NCBI GenBank assembly: GCA_964612975.1
Contig: CAZTGC010000001.1
Location: 62,001 to 126,000, forward strand
DNA from: NZ13-RE01 sp964612975
GTDB taxonomy: Bacteria; Dictyoglomota; Dictyoglomia; Dictyoglomales; Dictyoglomaceae
DNA length: 64,000 nucleotides
Reading direction: 5' to 3'
Below the pieces are notes generated by a model. It was not told where the DNA came from. It saw only the letters and a program-made list of their open reading frames with translations, and made no database searches. The position numbers and the translations under genes were made by a program. Below, one piece after another: positions 9,147 through 17,215 of this stretch. How positions within the stretch are numbered: position 1 is the first letter of the stretch; each line of letters opens with the position of its first letter.

Positions 9147-9225
9147 ATCTTAGTTAATTTTAGTTTGAGCTCAAGTTGTTTAATGCTGCATAAAAAAGTA
9201 TAAGGTTAAAAATCTATTTAAAAGA

Positions 9226-9304
9226 TGGCGGGGTCGACGGGATTTGAACCCGCGGTCTCCTGCGTGACAGGCAGGTATGTTAAACCGAGCTACACCACGA
9301 CCCC
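9226..9304 (-). tRNA. tRNA-Asp (anticodon GTC)
   Basis: Minus-strand cloverleaf with a perfect seven-pair acceptor stem GGGGTCG/CGACCCC, anticodon stem CCTGC/GCAGG with loop CTGTCAC (GTC), T loop TTCAAAT, discriminator G and encoded CCA. It is the last member of the Lys-Glu-Val-Asp cluster before a gap of about 130 bases to tRNA-Thr. Confidence 0.97.
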
Positions 9305-9343
9305 GTTTTTTATTATTATAACATAACTATCAAAAACTTTCTA

Positions 9344-9419
9344 TGGTGGGCGGAGCAGGATTTGAACCTACGACCTCCTGCTTGTAAGGCAGGCGCTCTC
9401 ACCTCTGAGCTATCCGCCC
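9344..9419 (-). tRNA. tRNA-Val (anticodon TAC)
   Basis: Minus-strand cloverleaf with acceptor stem GGGCGGA/TCCGCCC, anticodon stem CCTGC/GCAGG and loop CTTACAA giving TAC, discriminator A and encoded CCA. It lies 5 bases after tRNA-Glu in transcription order. Confidence 0.97.
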
Positions 9420-9424
9420 ACTAT

Positions 9425-9502
9425 TGGCGCCCTCAGGGGGATTCGAACCCCCGTCACCGCCTTGAAAGAGCGGTGTCCTAGGCCGGGCTAGACGATGAGG
9501 GC
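9425..9502 (-). tRNA. tRNA-Glu (anticodon TTC)
   Basis: Minus-strand cloverleaf with acceptor stem GCCCTCA/TGAGGGC, anticodon stem CCGCT/GGCGG (one T-G pair) and loop CTTTCAA giving TTC, T loop TTCGAAT, discriminator G and encoded CCA. Confidence 0.97.
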
Positions 9503-9510
9503 TCCTTCTC

Positions 9511-9586
9511 TGGTGAGCCGCACAGGAATCGAACCTGTGACCCCCTGATTAAAAGTCAGGTGCTCTACCGACTGAGCTAGCGGCTC
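9511..9586 (-). tRNA. tRNA-Lys (anticodon TTT)
   Basis: Minus-strand cloverleaf with acceptor stem GAGCCGC/GCGGCTC, anticodon stem CCTGA/TCAGG and loop CTTTTAA giving TTT, discriminator A and encoded CCA. It is the first tRNA of the cluster in transcription order. Confidence 0.97.
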
Positions 9587-9602
9587 ACTAAATACGTAAA
9601 AT

Positions 9603-9631
9603 TTTATACTACATATTCAATATTATGTCAA
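9603..9631 (-). promoter_or_regulatory. Promoter of the tRNA Lys-Glu-Val-Asp cluster
   Basis: On the minus strand TTGACA (9626-9631), a 17-base spacer and TATAAA (9603-9608). It lies directly upstream of tRNA-Lys and just beyond the end of araB. Confidence 0.75.
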
Positions 9632-9645
9632 GGTTCCAAATTTAT

Positions 9646-11361
9646 TTATATGTATTTGCTTCTTATCTCGTCTCTTATTTTTATTAGATCTTTCATTATA
9701 TGATAGAGATTATAATTCGTATTCTTCTTTCCAAAGATATCGTGTAATTCTTTGTACAATTTATATAATTTGTTGTAAATTTCATAATTATAAGGATCTG
9801 TCTTGTATATTACAGGTTTTACCCCACACATCACATCTTGGGCTTCCTCGACCCTTGAGTATCCTCCCCTTTCTTTTCCTGCTGCTACTGCCCCAAAAAT
9901 TGCAGCACCTAAGGCTGGAGTTTGAGAAGATCTTGATATTTTTATATTTTTTCCAAGAACATCTGCATAAATTTGCATTACAAAGGGATTCTTTTCTGCG
10001 ATTCCTCCACAGGCAATAATTTCTTTTACTTTAACACCATACTCCTCAAATCTTTCCATTATGACCCTTGCTCCAAAAGCTGTTGCTTCTATTAATGCCC
10101 TATAAATTTCCTCTGGTTTTGTGTGAAGGGTTTGTCCTATTAAAAGTCCTGTTAATTTTGCATCTACTAATATAGTTCTATTTCCATTATTCCAGTCCAA
10201 AGCAAGAAGTCCTGATTCTCCAGGTTTTAATTTTGATGCTTTTTCAGTAAATACTTGATGAAAATCAGAGATTTTATTGATTTCCTCTCCATATTCTAAA
10301 GGAGTAAAATATTTTACAAACCAATTAAAAATATCTCCTACTGCAGATTGACCTGCCTCTAAACCAAAGTATCCTGGCGTTATAGATCCATCTACAATTC
10401 CACATAATCCAGGAATATCAGGGAGATTTTCTGTATTTGGAACTATCATCATATCACATGTAGATGTCCCAATTACTTTAACCAATATTCCTGGTTTAAT
10501 TCCTGCACCTACTGCTCCCATATGAGCATCAAAAGCTCCAACACTTATCACTACATTCTCTGAAAAATTAAACTGCTTTGCATAATAAGGGGATATATTT
10601 CCTGCAGGGATATCAGCAGTATATGCTTTATCATAAAGTCTGTCTCTTAATTCTGCAAGCTTTGGATCCAATCCCCTTAGGAATTCTTTACTGGGAAGTC
10701 CTCCCCAAATGGGATTATACATTGCTTTATGTCCTGCGGCACATACACTTCTTTTTATCTCCTCTGGTTTCATTTTTCCTGTTAATAGAGCAGGAATGAA
10801 ATCCGCTAATTCTACCCAACTATATGCTGCTTCAAATACCTTTGGATCTGTCCTAAGGCAATGTAAAATTTTAGAGAAAAACCATTCAGAAGAGTAAACT
10901 CCACCATATTTTTTTAAATATGGTTCTCCTCTTTTTCTTGCAAGTTCTGTTATTTCTTCTGCTTCTTCATGGCTAGAATGATCCTTCCAAAGCCATGCTA
11001 ATGCATTTATATTATCCTTAAATTCTTCATGAAAAGCTAAAGGCTTTCCCTCTCTATCAACGGGAATAGGAGTACTTCCAGTGGTATCTATTCCTATACC
11101 AATAACATCTTGTCTATTGAAATCTTTTATTTTTCTTTCTGCATCCCTTAATGCTTCCTCTATAGAAACCTCTAAACCCTTTACATAATCTCCTGGATGT
11201 TGTCTTGCTACATTAGGATTTTTAGGATCTAATATAATTCCATCTTCTCCCTTCTCATAATTAAATACATAAGTTCCCACCTCTTCTCCGTTGGAAATAT
11301 CAACTACTAATGCCCTTACCGAATTTGTTCCAAAATCTAATCCTATAGCATATTTCCCCAT
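9646..11361 (-). CDS. araB: L-ribulokinase (FGGY carbohydrate kinase, AraB-like)
   Basis: 571 residues from the ATG at 11361, close to the roughly 566 of E. coli AraB. It phosphorylates L-ribulose at O5 in L-arabinose breakdown. The phosphate-binding motif AIGLDFGTNSVRALVVD near the N-terminus, the second ATPase half with EATAFGARVIMERF, and ACGGIAEKNPFVMQIYADV fit AraB rather than glycerol or xylulose kinase. The frame is open 52 codons further upstream, but that stretch reads over relic transporter sequence; GGAGGT sits 6 bases before the ATG at 11361, which settles the start. araA and araD are not nearby. Confidence 0.88.
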   Translation of the reverse strand: MGKYAIGLDFGTNSVRALVVDISNGEEVGTYVFNYEKGEDGIILDPKNPNVARQHPGDYVKGLEVSIEEALRDAERKIKDFNRQDVIGIGIDTTGSTPIPVDREGKPLAFHEEFKDNINALAWLWKDHSSHEEAEEITELARKRGEPYLKKYGGVYSSEWFFSKILHCLRTDPKVFEAAYSWVELADFIPALLTGKMKPEEIKRSVCAAGHKAMYNPIWGGLPSKEFLRGLDPKLAELRDRLYDKAYTADIPAGNISPYYAKQFNFSENVVISVGAFDAHMGAVGAGIKPGILVKVIGTSTCDMMIVPNTENLPDIPGLCGIVDGSITPGYFGLEAGQSAVGDIFNWFVKYFTPLEYGEEINKISDFHQVFTEKASKLKPGESGLLALDWNNGNRTILVDAKLTGLLIGQTLHTKPEEIYRALIEATAFGARVIMERFEEYGVKVKEIIACGGIAEKNPFVMQIYADVLGKNIKISRSSQTPALGAAIFGAVAAGKERGGYSRVEEAQDVMCGVKPVIYKTDPYNYEIYNKLYKLYKELHDIFGKKNTNYNLYHIMKDLIKIRDEIRSKYI

Positions 11362-11390
11362 TTTTATACCTCCATTTTTTAATAATTTTA

Positions 11391-11884
11391 TTAATATTTT
11401 ACTGCACCAAAGGTTAATCCTATTAAAAATATCTTTAAAATATAGGTAAAGTTTGAGATTTAAAACTACTGAAAGGTAAAACTGTCGCAATAGGAGGCAA
11501 CATTCTAATATAAACAATCCACACTGCTAATCCTTTTTCTCCTGTTTTAAAGCGAGCTATGGAATATGCAACTAAAGAAAAAATTATAATACATATAGCA
11601 GATGTAATTAATGCTATAATTAAACTATTTCTTAAATAAGAGACTATGTTTTCGATAGACGAACTTAATTCTATACTAAAAAGCATTTTCCACATAACTC
11701 CTGCAGCAACGGCAGGGATCATCATAGGAATTAATATTATACTTCTAAAGTAGGGTGGTTTCCATTCTAAGAGATTGTAATAATGAGAGGACATAAAAAC
11801 CATATATAGAAAGGGAAAGACTGTAAGAAATAATATTAAGGGTAAAATCATTAAAATTGCTGATTTTCTAACACTTTTTTCCAA
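11391..11884 (-). pseudogene. Remnant of a MalF/MalG-type sugar ABC permease gene pair
   Basis: A 149-codon frame (11435-11884) reads like pieces of two permeases glued together. 11747-11884 resembles a MalF N-terminus with its first helix. 11675-11746 (RSIILIPMMIPAVAAGVMWK) resembles the middle of MalF. About 11471-11674 (RNSLIIALITSAICIIIFSL then ARFKTGEKGLAV and RMLPPIATVLPF) resembles MalG. In another frame, 11391-11441 encodes a typical MalG tail (LIGLTFGAVK, stop). An ATG at 11922 with GGAGGT upstream is out of frame with the first piece. The parts fit a once-complete malF-malG pair collapsed by internal deletions and frameshifts. No intact EAA loop remains, so it cannot be a working permease. 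Confidence 0.8.
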
Positions 11885-12017
11885 AATAAAAACTCAATTA
11901 AAAGAATTGAAAAATTTTTCATTGGATTCACCTCCAATAATAAGTTTAGATGTCAAAGAAGAACAATAATTAAATTTTCCCCTTTTCCCACCTCCTTTTA
12001 CTAAAATCTTTACTTAA

Positions 12018-12046
12018 AATATAAAAGATTTTTTCTAAAAAGTCAA
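12018..12046 (-). promoter_or_regulatory. Likely promoter of the relic transporter-araB transcript
   Basis: On the minus strand TTGACT (12041-12046), a 17-base spacer and TATATT (12018-12023). Downstream, before the relic, is a strong Shine-Dalgarno-like AAAGGAGGTGGG (around 11990) with no start codon at proper distance, as if the first gene of the operon had been deleted. Confidence 0.55.
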
Positions 12047-12069
12047 GTGCCTATACTGACTATGATATA

Positions 12070-12098
12070 TTGTAATTTGGGAAAAATTTTTTTATACT
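12070..12098 (+). promoter_or_regulatory. Promoter of the LacI-family gene
   Basis: TTGTAA (12070-12075), a 17-base spacer and TATACT (12093-12098). Its upstream end abuts the divergent araB-side promoter, so an operator for the regulator could lie between about 12020 and 12100; I see no convincing palindrome there. Confidence 0.5.
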
Positions 12099-12136
12099 AT
12101 TTAGTAAAAAATTATGTTTAATGGGAGATTGAAATT

Positions 12137-13156
12137 ATGAGAGAGGAAAAAATAAGAACTGAAAAAAGAGTAACTTTAAAGGACATTGCAAGAGAGGCAG
12201 GAGTTTCTGTCTCTGCTGTTTCTTTTGCTCTTAATAACAAAGGAGCTTTAAATCCAAAAACAAAATCTAAAATTTTAAAAATTGCCCAAAAATTAGGATA
12301 CATACCTGAGTCTATAAGATCTTCAAAAAAATCATATACCATAGGATTAGTAATAAGTGATGTTACAAATCCCTTTTATCCAGCAGTAATAAGAGGTGTA
12401 GAAAGCGTTATGTTAAAAAATGGATATAGTATATTTCTATGTAATACAGATTATGATCCCGATTTAGGTTGTACCTCAGTCAAAAGATTTATTGATAGAT
12501 ATGTAGATGGGGTAATAATAATGACTAATAGATTAGAAGACTCTGTTATAGATCTTCTTAAACTTCATGAGATACCTGTAGTAGTTTTTGATAGAAGTAT
12601 TGAGGGATTAGATGTAAGTGGGTTACTTGTGGATTTTCAGTCAGGAATTTCAGAAATGGTAACCCATCTTGTAAATTTAGGACATACAGATATTGCTATT
12701 ATTACAGGGCCCCAAGATCTTGAGACTGCTCAGGCAAGATTAAGAGCTTTTAAGACTGCATTAAGTCGTTATCATATTCCATTGAGAAAAGATAGAATTA
12801 TTGAAGGGGATTTTAAAATGAGAAGTGGAGAGGAAGCGATGAAAAAAATATTAAATATGAATCCGAGACCTACAGCGATATTTGCATCCAATGATATGAT
12901 GGCAATAGGAGCTTTAAGAGAAGCTATTAATCAAGGATTAAAAGTTCCTCAGGATATATCAATTATAGGGTTAGATGATATAATTATAGCTTCCTATGTT
13001 AATCCTCCATTAACTACTGTAGTATTTCCTCAACATGAAGTAGGGAGTAGAGCTGCAGAACTTCTTTTAAGATTAATGGAAAAAGGAGAAAGAATGGTGA
13101 GTTATATTCAAACATATTTGGTAGTTAGAAGTTCTACAGGACCTGCGCCAAGATAA
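12137..13156 (+). CDS. LacI/GalR family transcription regulator
   Basis: 339 residues. An N-terminal helix-turn-helix VTLKDIAREAGVSVSAVSFA (residues 12-31) with hinge (PESIRSSKKSYTIGLVISD) is followed by a periplasmic-binding-protein-like effector domain. The domain has the usual VTNPFYPAVIRGVE, DGVIIM, PTAIFASNDMMAIGALRE and TTVVFPQHEVGSRAAELL blocks. It is divergent from the araB side, so control of the pentose/sugar genes is the natural guess. The sugar it senses is unknown. The ATG is preceded by GGGAGATT. Confidence 0.92.
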   Translation: MREEKIRTEKRVTLKDIAREAGVSVSAVSFALNNKGALNPKTKSKILKIAQKLGYIPESIRSSKKSYTIGLVISDVTNPFYPAVIRGVESVMLKNGYSIFLCNTDYDPDLGCTSVKRFIDRYVDGVIIMTNRLEDSVIDLLKLHEIPVVVFDRSIEGLDVSGLLVDFQSGISEMVTHLVNLGHTDIAIITGPQDLETAQARLRAFKTALSRYHIPLRKDRIIEGDFKMRSGEEAMKKILNMNPRPTAIFASNDMMAIGALREAINQGLKVPQDISIIGLDDIIIASYVNPPLTTVVFPQHEVGSRAAELLLRLMEKGERMVSYIQTYLVVRSSTGPAPR

Positions 13157-13231
13157 AAAAATTTTAATCATATAATAATCTCCCTCCTTTATTTCCCTGC
13201 AAGATTTACCTCTTCTCAAAAATGCTTAATT

Positions 13232-13260
13232 TTGACATCAAACATTAAAAGACTTATAAT
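13232..13260 (+). promoter_or_regulatory. Consensus promoter of the radical SAM-G1PDH operon
   Basis: TTGACA (13232-13237), a 17-base spacer and TATAAT (13255-13260), both perfect. The predicted start is about 13267, giving a leader of about 30 bases with AAGGGGG before the ATG at 13297. Confidence 0.8.
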
Positions 13261-13296
13261 TTCTTTACAGGATTTTTTATTAAGGGGGTATAAATT

Positions 13297-14682
13297 ATGT
13301 ATACTTTAACTAAGTGGAAAATGCATCTTGCTGGCTGGATATTTGAAAGGGCTTTCCATTATTCTACTAAGGATTATGAGAAAAGACTTCCTAAACTTTT
13401 AAATATAGCAAAAAGATTTAGCCCCGATGAAGATACAAAAAATATTGTAATTGCAGTGGAAGATATGTTTAAAACAAATTCTGAAGTACAGAGATTACTC
13501 CATAAAATTTTTACCTATTATGATCATGAATATGCTGGTAGAATTTTAAGACTTCTTCTCATAAATGTTGCTTTCTTTTGGGTAAATTTTGACCAATTAA
13601 ACAAGAAGAATTTACAAATTCCTGCCCCTTATACCATATTAATAAGTCCCACCATGAGATGTAATTTAAACTGTGTTGGATGCTATGCAGGAAATTACAC
13701 AAGAGATGATGATCTTTCTCCTGATATTGTGGAAAGAATTATTAAAGAAGGAGAAGATATAGGTTGCTATCTTTACACTATCCTTGGAGGAGAACCCTTT
13801 GTGTATCCAAAACTCTTAGATATTGTTAATAACCATCCCCATTCTATCTTTCAGATATTTACCAATGGACTCCTTGTAGATGAGAGAAAAATTGAAAGAT
13901 TTTGGAAAACTAAAAATGTAGTTCTCGTTATATCTTTGGAGGGGGATGAAGAAGAAACAGATAAAAGAAGGGGGAAAGGAGTATTTAGGAAAATAGTGGA
14001 ACTTATGGATATACTAAAGAAAGAAGGGGTTCCCTTTGGTTATTCCATAACCTTGACAAGAGAAAATTTTCATTCTGTAGGAAAGCCAGAATTCTATCAA
14101 TGGCTTGCAGAGAAAGGAGCATTCTTTGGATGGACCTTCCTCTACATGCCTGTGGGAAGAGATGATGATCCTTCCCTCATGCCTACTCCTGAACAAAGAG
14201 CAGAATATGGAAGAATCATAAGAAAAATAAGGGGAAATCTTCCCATATATCCCATGGATTTCTGGAATGATGCTCCATATGTTGGAGGATGTATTGCAGG
14301 AGGGAGAAGATATATACACATAAATCACAAAGGAGAGGTGGAGCCTTGCATATTTTTTCATTTTGCAGTGGATAACATAAAGGAAAAGAGTTTAATAGAA
14401 GTTTTGAGATCTCCCTTCTTTAAAGAGATAAGGAGGAGGCAACCTTTCCATGAGAATCTTCTTCTTCCATGTATGATAATAGACTCCCCATGGATATTAA
14501 GGGAGCTTGTTGAGAAATATGGAGCTAAACCCACCCATCCTGGAGCAGATGATATAATATACAAGTTTAAAGATGAAATGGATAAATATTCAGAAGAAGT
14601 AAAAAGAGTTTTAAATCCCATTTGGATGGAGGATTTTGGTGGTAAACCTCCTGTAGAAGAGAAAAAAGAAGCAAAAGTATAA
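13297..14682 (+). CDS. Radical SAM protein with SPASM-like C-terminal cysteines, function unknown
   Basis: 461 residues. About 105 residues of helical N-terminal extension (hydrophobic around 83-96) precede the radical SAM core. The [4Fe-4S] cysteines are Cys122, Cys126 and Cys129 (CNLNCVGC), followed by ILGGEPFVYP, the GGE motif. Further cysteines at 332, 351 and 392 lie where SPASM-type auxiliary clusters bind. The partner gene, 10 bases downstream, is an sn-glycerol-1-phosphate dehydrogenase, which hints at lipid or glycerol-phosphate chemistry. Radical SAM enzymes are known to join lipid tails in some thermophiles, but I cannot show that this is one. It could equally act on a peptide or a sugar. 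Confidence 0.85.
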   Translation: MYTLTKWKMHLAGWIFERAFHYSTKDYEKRLPKLLNIAKRFSPDEDTKNIVIAVEDMFKTNSEVQRLLHKIFTYYDHEYAGRILRLLLINVAFFWVNFDQLNKKNLQIPAPYTILISPTMRCNLNCVGCYAGNYTRDDDLSPDIVERIIKEGEDIGCYLYTILGGEPFVYPKLLDIVNNHPHSIFQIFTNGLLVDERKIERFWKTKNVVLVISLEGDEEETDKRRGKGVFRKIVELMDILKKEGVPFGYSITLTRENFHSVGKPEFYQWLAEKGAFFGWTFLYMPVGRDDDPSLMPTPEQRAEYGRIIRKIRGNLPIYPMDFWNDAPYVGGCIAGGRRYIHINHKGEVEPCIFFHFAVDNIKEKSLIEVLRSPFFKEIRRRQPFHENLLLPCMIIDSPWILRELVEKYGAKPTHPGADDIIYKFKDEMDKYSEEVKRVLNPIWMEDFGGKPPVEEKKEAKV

Positions 14683-14692
14683 GTCTAGACAA

Positions 14693-15907
14693 ATGTTGGA
14701 ATGGGATGAGGATTTTAAAGGTTTGATTTCCTTTTTGAAGGATCAAAGGAATCCTCCTTTTCTTCTTTGTGATGAAAATACGTATAAGGTTTGTGGAGAA
14801 TACATTTCAAAGGAATTAGAAAAATTAAAAATAAGTTATGATTTATTAATTCTTCCTCCCGATTCCCATTCAGATGAAAAAAATATAGGTAAGGCCTTTT
14901 TAAATACAAGGGAAAATTCGTTAATTGTATCTGTAGGATCAGGAAGTATAACTGATACTGCAAGATTTATTGCATACAAGCAGAGGCTTAGATTTGTGTC
15001 TGTCCCCACAGCTCCTTCAATGGATGGATATGCCTCACCGGTTTCTGCACTTACTATTAATGGCCTAAAAACAACAGTTTTAGCAAAACCCCCTGAAAAA
15101 ATTTTTGCAAATCTTGATATTATCAAAACTTCTCCTAATATATTGAAAAGGGCTGGTTTTGGAGACTTGATGGGTAAATTTACAGCTCTTGCTGATTGGA
15201 AACTTTCTAATATTTTAACAGGTGAAACTATCAATTTAAAGGTAGTTGAGGAGATGTATAAAGCTTGCGAAGATACTTTAAGAAATATAGAAAAAGAGAA
15301 TTTTGAGAAATTGCTTCTTGAAGGACTTATAAAATCTGGAGAATTAATGACAATTATAGGAAATTCTCGGCCAGCTTCTGGGTCAGAACATCATGTGGCT
15401 CATTATTGGGAATTTTTAGGATATAATCTCTTTCATGGAATAAAAGTAGGACTTTCAACCCTATATATAATTCGATTATACAAAACTCTCCTTAAAATCA
15501 ATTTAGATGATCTTAAATATAGGAATAATATTATAAAATCCTTTGAAGAATGGAAAGATGAGATAAAAAGAAATTTTTCTAAGATTCATGATGAAATAAT
15601 TAAAGAAAATATTGAAAGGATTAAAAAGTTTAACAATTTAGATTTTAGAAGGGAAATAATTGAAAAAATTAAGATAAATAGAGGAAAAATTTACTCAATT
15701 GTTGAAAAATTGGTAGAAAGGGAGGAAAAGATTTTAGAGGGCTATAAAAAGATAAATTTTTCAACTAATTTAGAAGATTGGAAAATTAAGAAAGAGGATT
15801 TGAGAAGAGCATTAATCTATTCTATATATATCCGTGATCGTTTTTCAATTCTTACCTTGTATCAGATTTTAGGAATATTAGAAGAGGAAGTAGAAAAAAT
15901 TATTTAA
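14693..15907 (+). CDS. sn-Glycerol-1-phosphate dehydrogenase (AraM/EgsA family)
   Basis: 404 residues. It should reduce dihydroxyacetone phosphate to sn-glycerol-1-phosphate, the archaeal-handed glycerol backbone; bacterial AraM does the same. Visible are the NAD-binding VGSGSITDTARFIA (residues 81-94), the family block SVPTAPSMDGYASP, and metal ligands Asp158 (GFGDLMGK), a His in SGSEHHVAHYWEF (233-237) and His248 (LFHGIKVG). It is cotranscribed with the upstream radical SAM gene. araM of Bacillus also sits in an arabinose operon; here araB lies 3 kb away but in a separate unit. A prenyl transferase acting on G1P is not in the window. Confidence 0.87.
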   Translation: MLEWDEDFKGLISFLKDQRNPPFLLCDENTYKVCGEYISKELEKLKISYDLLILPPDSHSDEKNIGKAFLNTRENSLIVSVGSGSITDTARFIAYKQRLRFVSVPTAPSMDGYASPVSALTINGLKTTVLAKPPEKIFANLDIIKTSPNILKRAGFGDLMGKFTALADWKLSNILTGETINLKVVEEMYKACEDTLRNIEKENFEKLLLEGLIKSGELMTIIGNSRPASGSEHHVAHYWEFLGYNLFHGIKVGLSTLYIIRLYKTLLKINLDDLKYRNNIIKSFEEWKDEIKRNFSKIHDEIIKENIERIKKFNNLDFRREIIEKIKINRGKIYSIVEKLVEREEKILEGYKKINFSTNLEDWKIKKEDLRRALIYSIYIRDRFSILTLYQILGILEEEVEKII

Positions 15908-15928
15908 TAAATGCTATTAAGGCCTTTT

Positions 15929-15957
15929 TTGATGAGAGGAGGATATTTGCATATAAA
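15929..15957 (+). promoter_or_regulatory. Possible promoter of the iron alcohol dehydrogenase gene
   Basis: TTGATG (15929-15934), a 17-base spacer and TATAAA (15952-15957), in the 88-base gap before the dehydrogenase. A strong AGGAGGGAGG precedes the ATG at 15996. Confidence 0.45.
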
Positions 15958-15995
15958 AAATTTAGCTAATTACAGTTTAGGAGGGAGGTATTTTA

Positions 15996-17153
15996 ATGAA
16001 TAATTTTCTTTATTACAATCCAACTAAAATCATTTTTGGGGTTGATACCACAGATGAAGTGGGAAAAGAAGCTAAAAATTATGGGAAGAGGATTTTAATG
16101 GTTTTAGGACAGGGAAGTGTTAAGAAAATTGGGCTTTATGATAAGGTAATAAGTGTATTAAAAGAGAAAGGATTAGAAATTTTTGAACTGGAAGGAGTAA
16201 AGCCAAATCCAAGAGTTGATTTAGTTAGAAAGGGAATAAAAATTGTTAAAGAGAATAATATTGATTTACTTCTTGCAGTAGGTGGAGGAAGTGTGATAGA
16301 TACTGCAAAGGCTATTGCAGCAGGGCTTTCCTACGATGAAGATGTTTGGGATCTTTTTAAATATAGAAAACAAATAAAACCTACTATTCCCATTGGTGTA
16401 ATTCTAACCCTTGCTGCTACAGGCTCAGAGATGAACGGAAATGCAGTTATTTCCAATTTAGAAACCCAAGAGAAACTTGCAATATCAAGTTCTTATTTAT
16501 ATCCAAAATTCTCTATTCTTGACCCTAAAAATACAATAACAGTCCCCTTAAATCACACCCTCTATGGTATTGTAGATATACTTTCACATGTATTTGAGCA
16601 ATATTTTGACAAAACTGATGGAGCAGTACTTCAGGATAGGTTTGCAGAGGCAATAGTAAAAACTGTAATAGAGACAACACCAAAATTAATTGAAAATCCA
16701 GAAGATATTAATGCAAGATCTATTATTCTTTGGTGTGGAACTAATGCCCTAAATGGAATAATAGGGGTAGGGAAAGAACATGACTGGGCAAGTCATTCTG
16801 TAGAACATGCTATCTCTGCTGTCTATGATATTCCCCATGGCTTAGGACTTGCTATTGTATTTCCCCACTGGATGAAATATGTTATTGATGCCATACCTCA
16901 CAAATTTGCTCAATTTGCGAGAAGTGTTTGGAATATTGATGGAAATGAAGATTTCAAATTGGGATTAAAGGGAATAGATAGATTAATAGAGTTTTATGAA
17001 AGTATAGGGGTTCCAACAAAACTCTCAAAAATAGGAATAGGGGAAGAAAAATTAGAAGAGATGGCAGAAAAAGCAACGGCTTTTGGCTCCATAGGAACTG
17101 TCAAAAAACTTGAGAAAAATGATGTATTAAATATTCTAAAAATGAGTTTGTAG
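15996..17153 (+). CDS. Iron-containing alcohol dehydrogenase (butanol dehydrogenase-like)
   Basis: 385 residues. A group III, NAD(P)H-linked alcohol dehydrogenase of the BdhA/YugJ type, which reduces aldehydes to alcohols or the reverse. The nucleotide loop is GGGSVIDTAKAIAAG starting at residue 97. The metal ligands are Asp194, His198, His267 (or 271) and His281, in DILSHVFEQ and HSVEHAISAVYDIPHG. It belongs to the same superfamily as the G1P dehydrogenase just upstream but is a different branch. Its physiological substrate is not evident; a role in fermentation is plausible. Confidence 0.9.
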   Translation: MNNFLYYNPTKIIFGVDTTDEVGKEAKNYGKRILMVLGQGSVKKIGLYDKVISVLKEKGLEIFELEGVKPNPRVDLVRKGIKIVKENNIDLLLAVGGGSVIDTAKAIAAGLSYDEDVWDLFKYRKQIKPTIPIGVILTLAATGSEMNGNAVISNLETQEKLAISSSYLYPKFSILDPKNTITVPLNHTLYGIVDILSHVFEQYFDKTDGAVLQDRFAEAIVKTVIETTPKLIENPEDINARSIILWCGTNALNGIIGVGKEHDWASHSVEHAISAVYDIPHGLGLAIVFPHWMKYVIDAIPHKFAQFARSVWNIDGNEDFKLGLKGIDRLIEFYESIGVPTKLSKIGIGEEKLEEMAEKATAFGSIGTVKKLEKNDVLNILKMSL

Positions 17154-17159
17154 AAATTC

Positions 17160-17189
17160 TTGACATAAAACTTCTTTCATTGTTAGGAT
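17160..17189 (+). promoter_or_regulatory. Possible promoter of ilvD
   Basis: TTGACA (17160-17165) followed by TGT and TAGGAT (17184-17189), an extended -10 arrangement at 18-base spacing. The -10 is imperfect. Confidence 0.45.
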
Positions 17190-17215
17190 TAATAAAATTT
17201 TTCTGGAGGGAGCGA

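Noticed and set aside
11362..11517. 52-codon upstream extension of the araB frame
   Set aside because: It reads over the relic MalG tail in the wrong frame and a perfect Shine-Dalgarno marks the ATG at 11361.
11435..11884. A 149-codon frame that could be annotated as an ABC transporter permease
   Set aside because: It joins fragments of two different permeases, lacks the EAA loop and a full set of helices, and a MalG tail lies in another frame nearby; it is called a pseudogene.
12020..12100. Search for a LacI-type palindromic operator between the divergent promoters
   Set aside because: No symmetric site with a central CG or comparable core was found.
17180..17215. 12-codon upstream extension of ilvD
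   Set aside because: It covers the likely -10 region, and the ATG at 17216 has a good Shine-Dalgarno.
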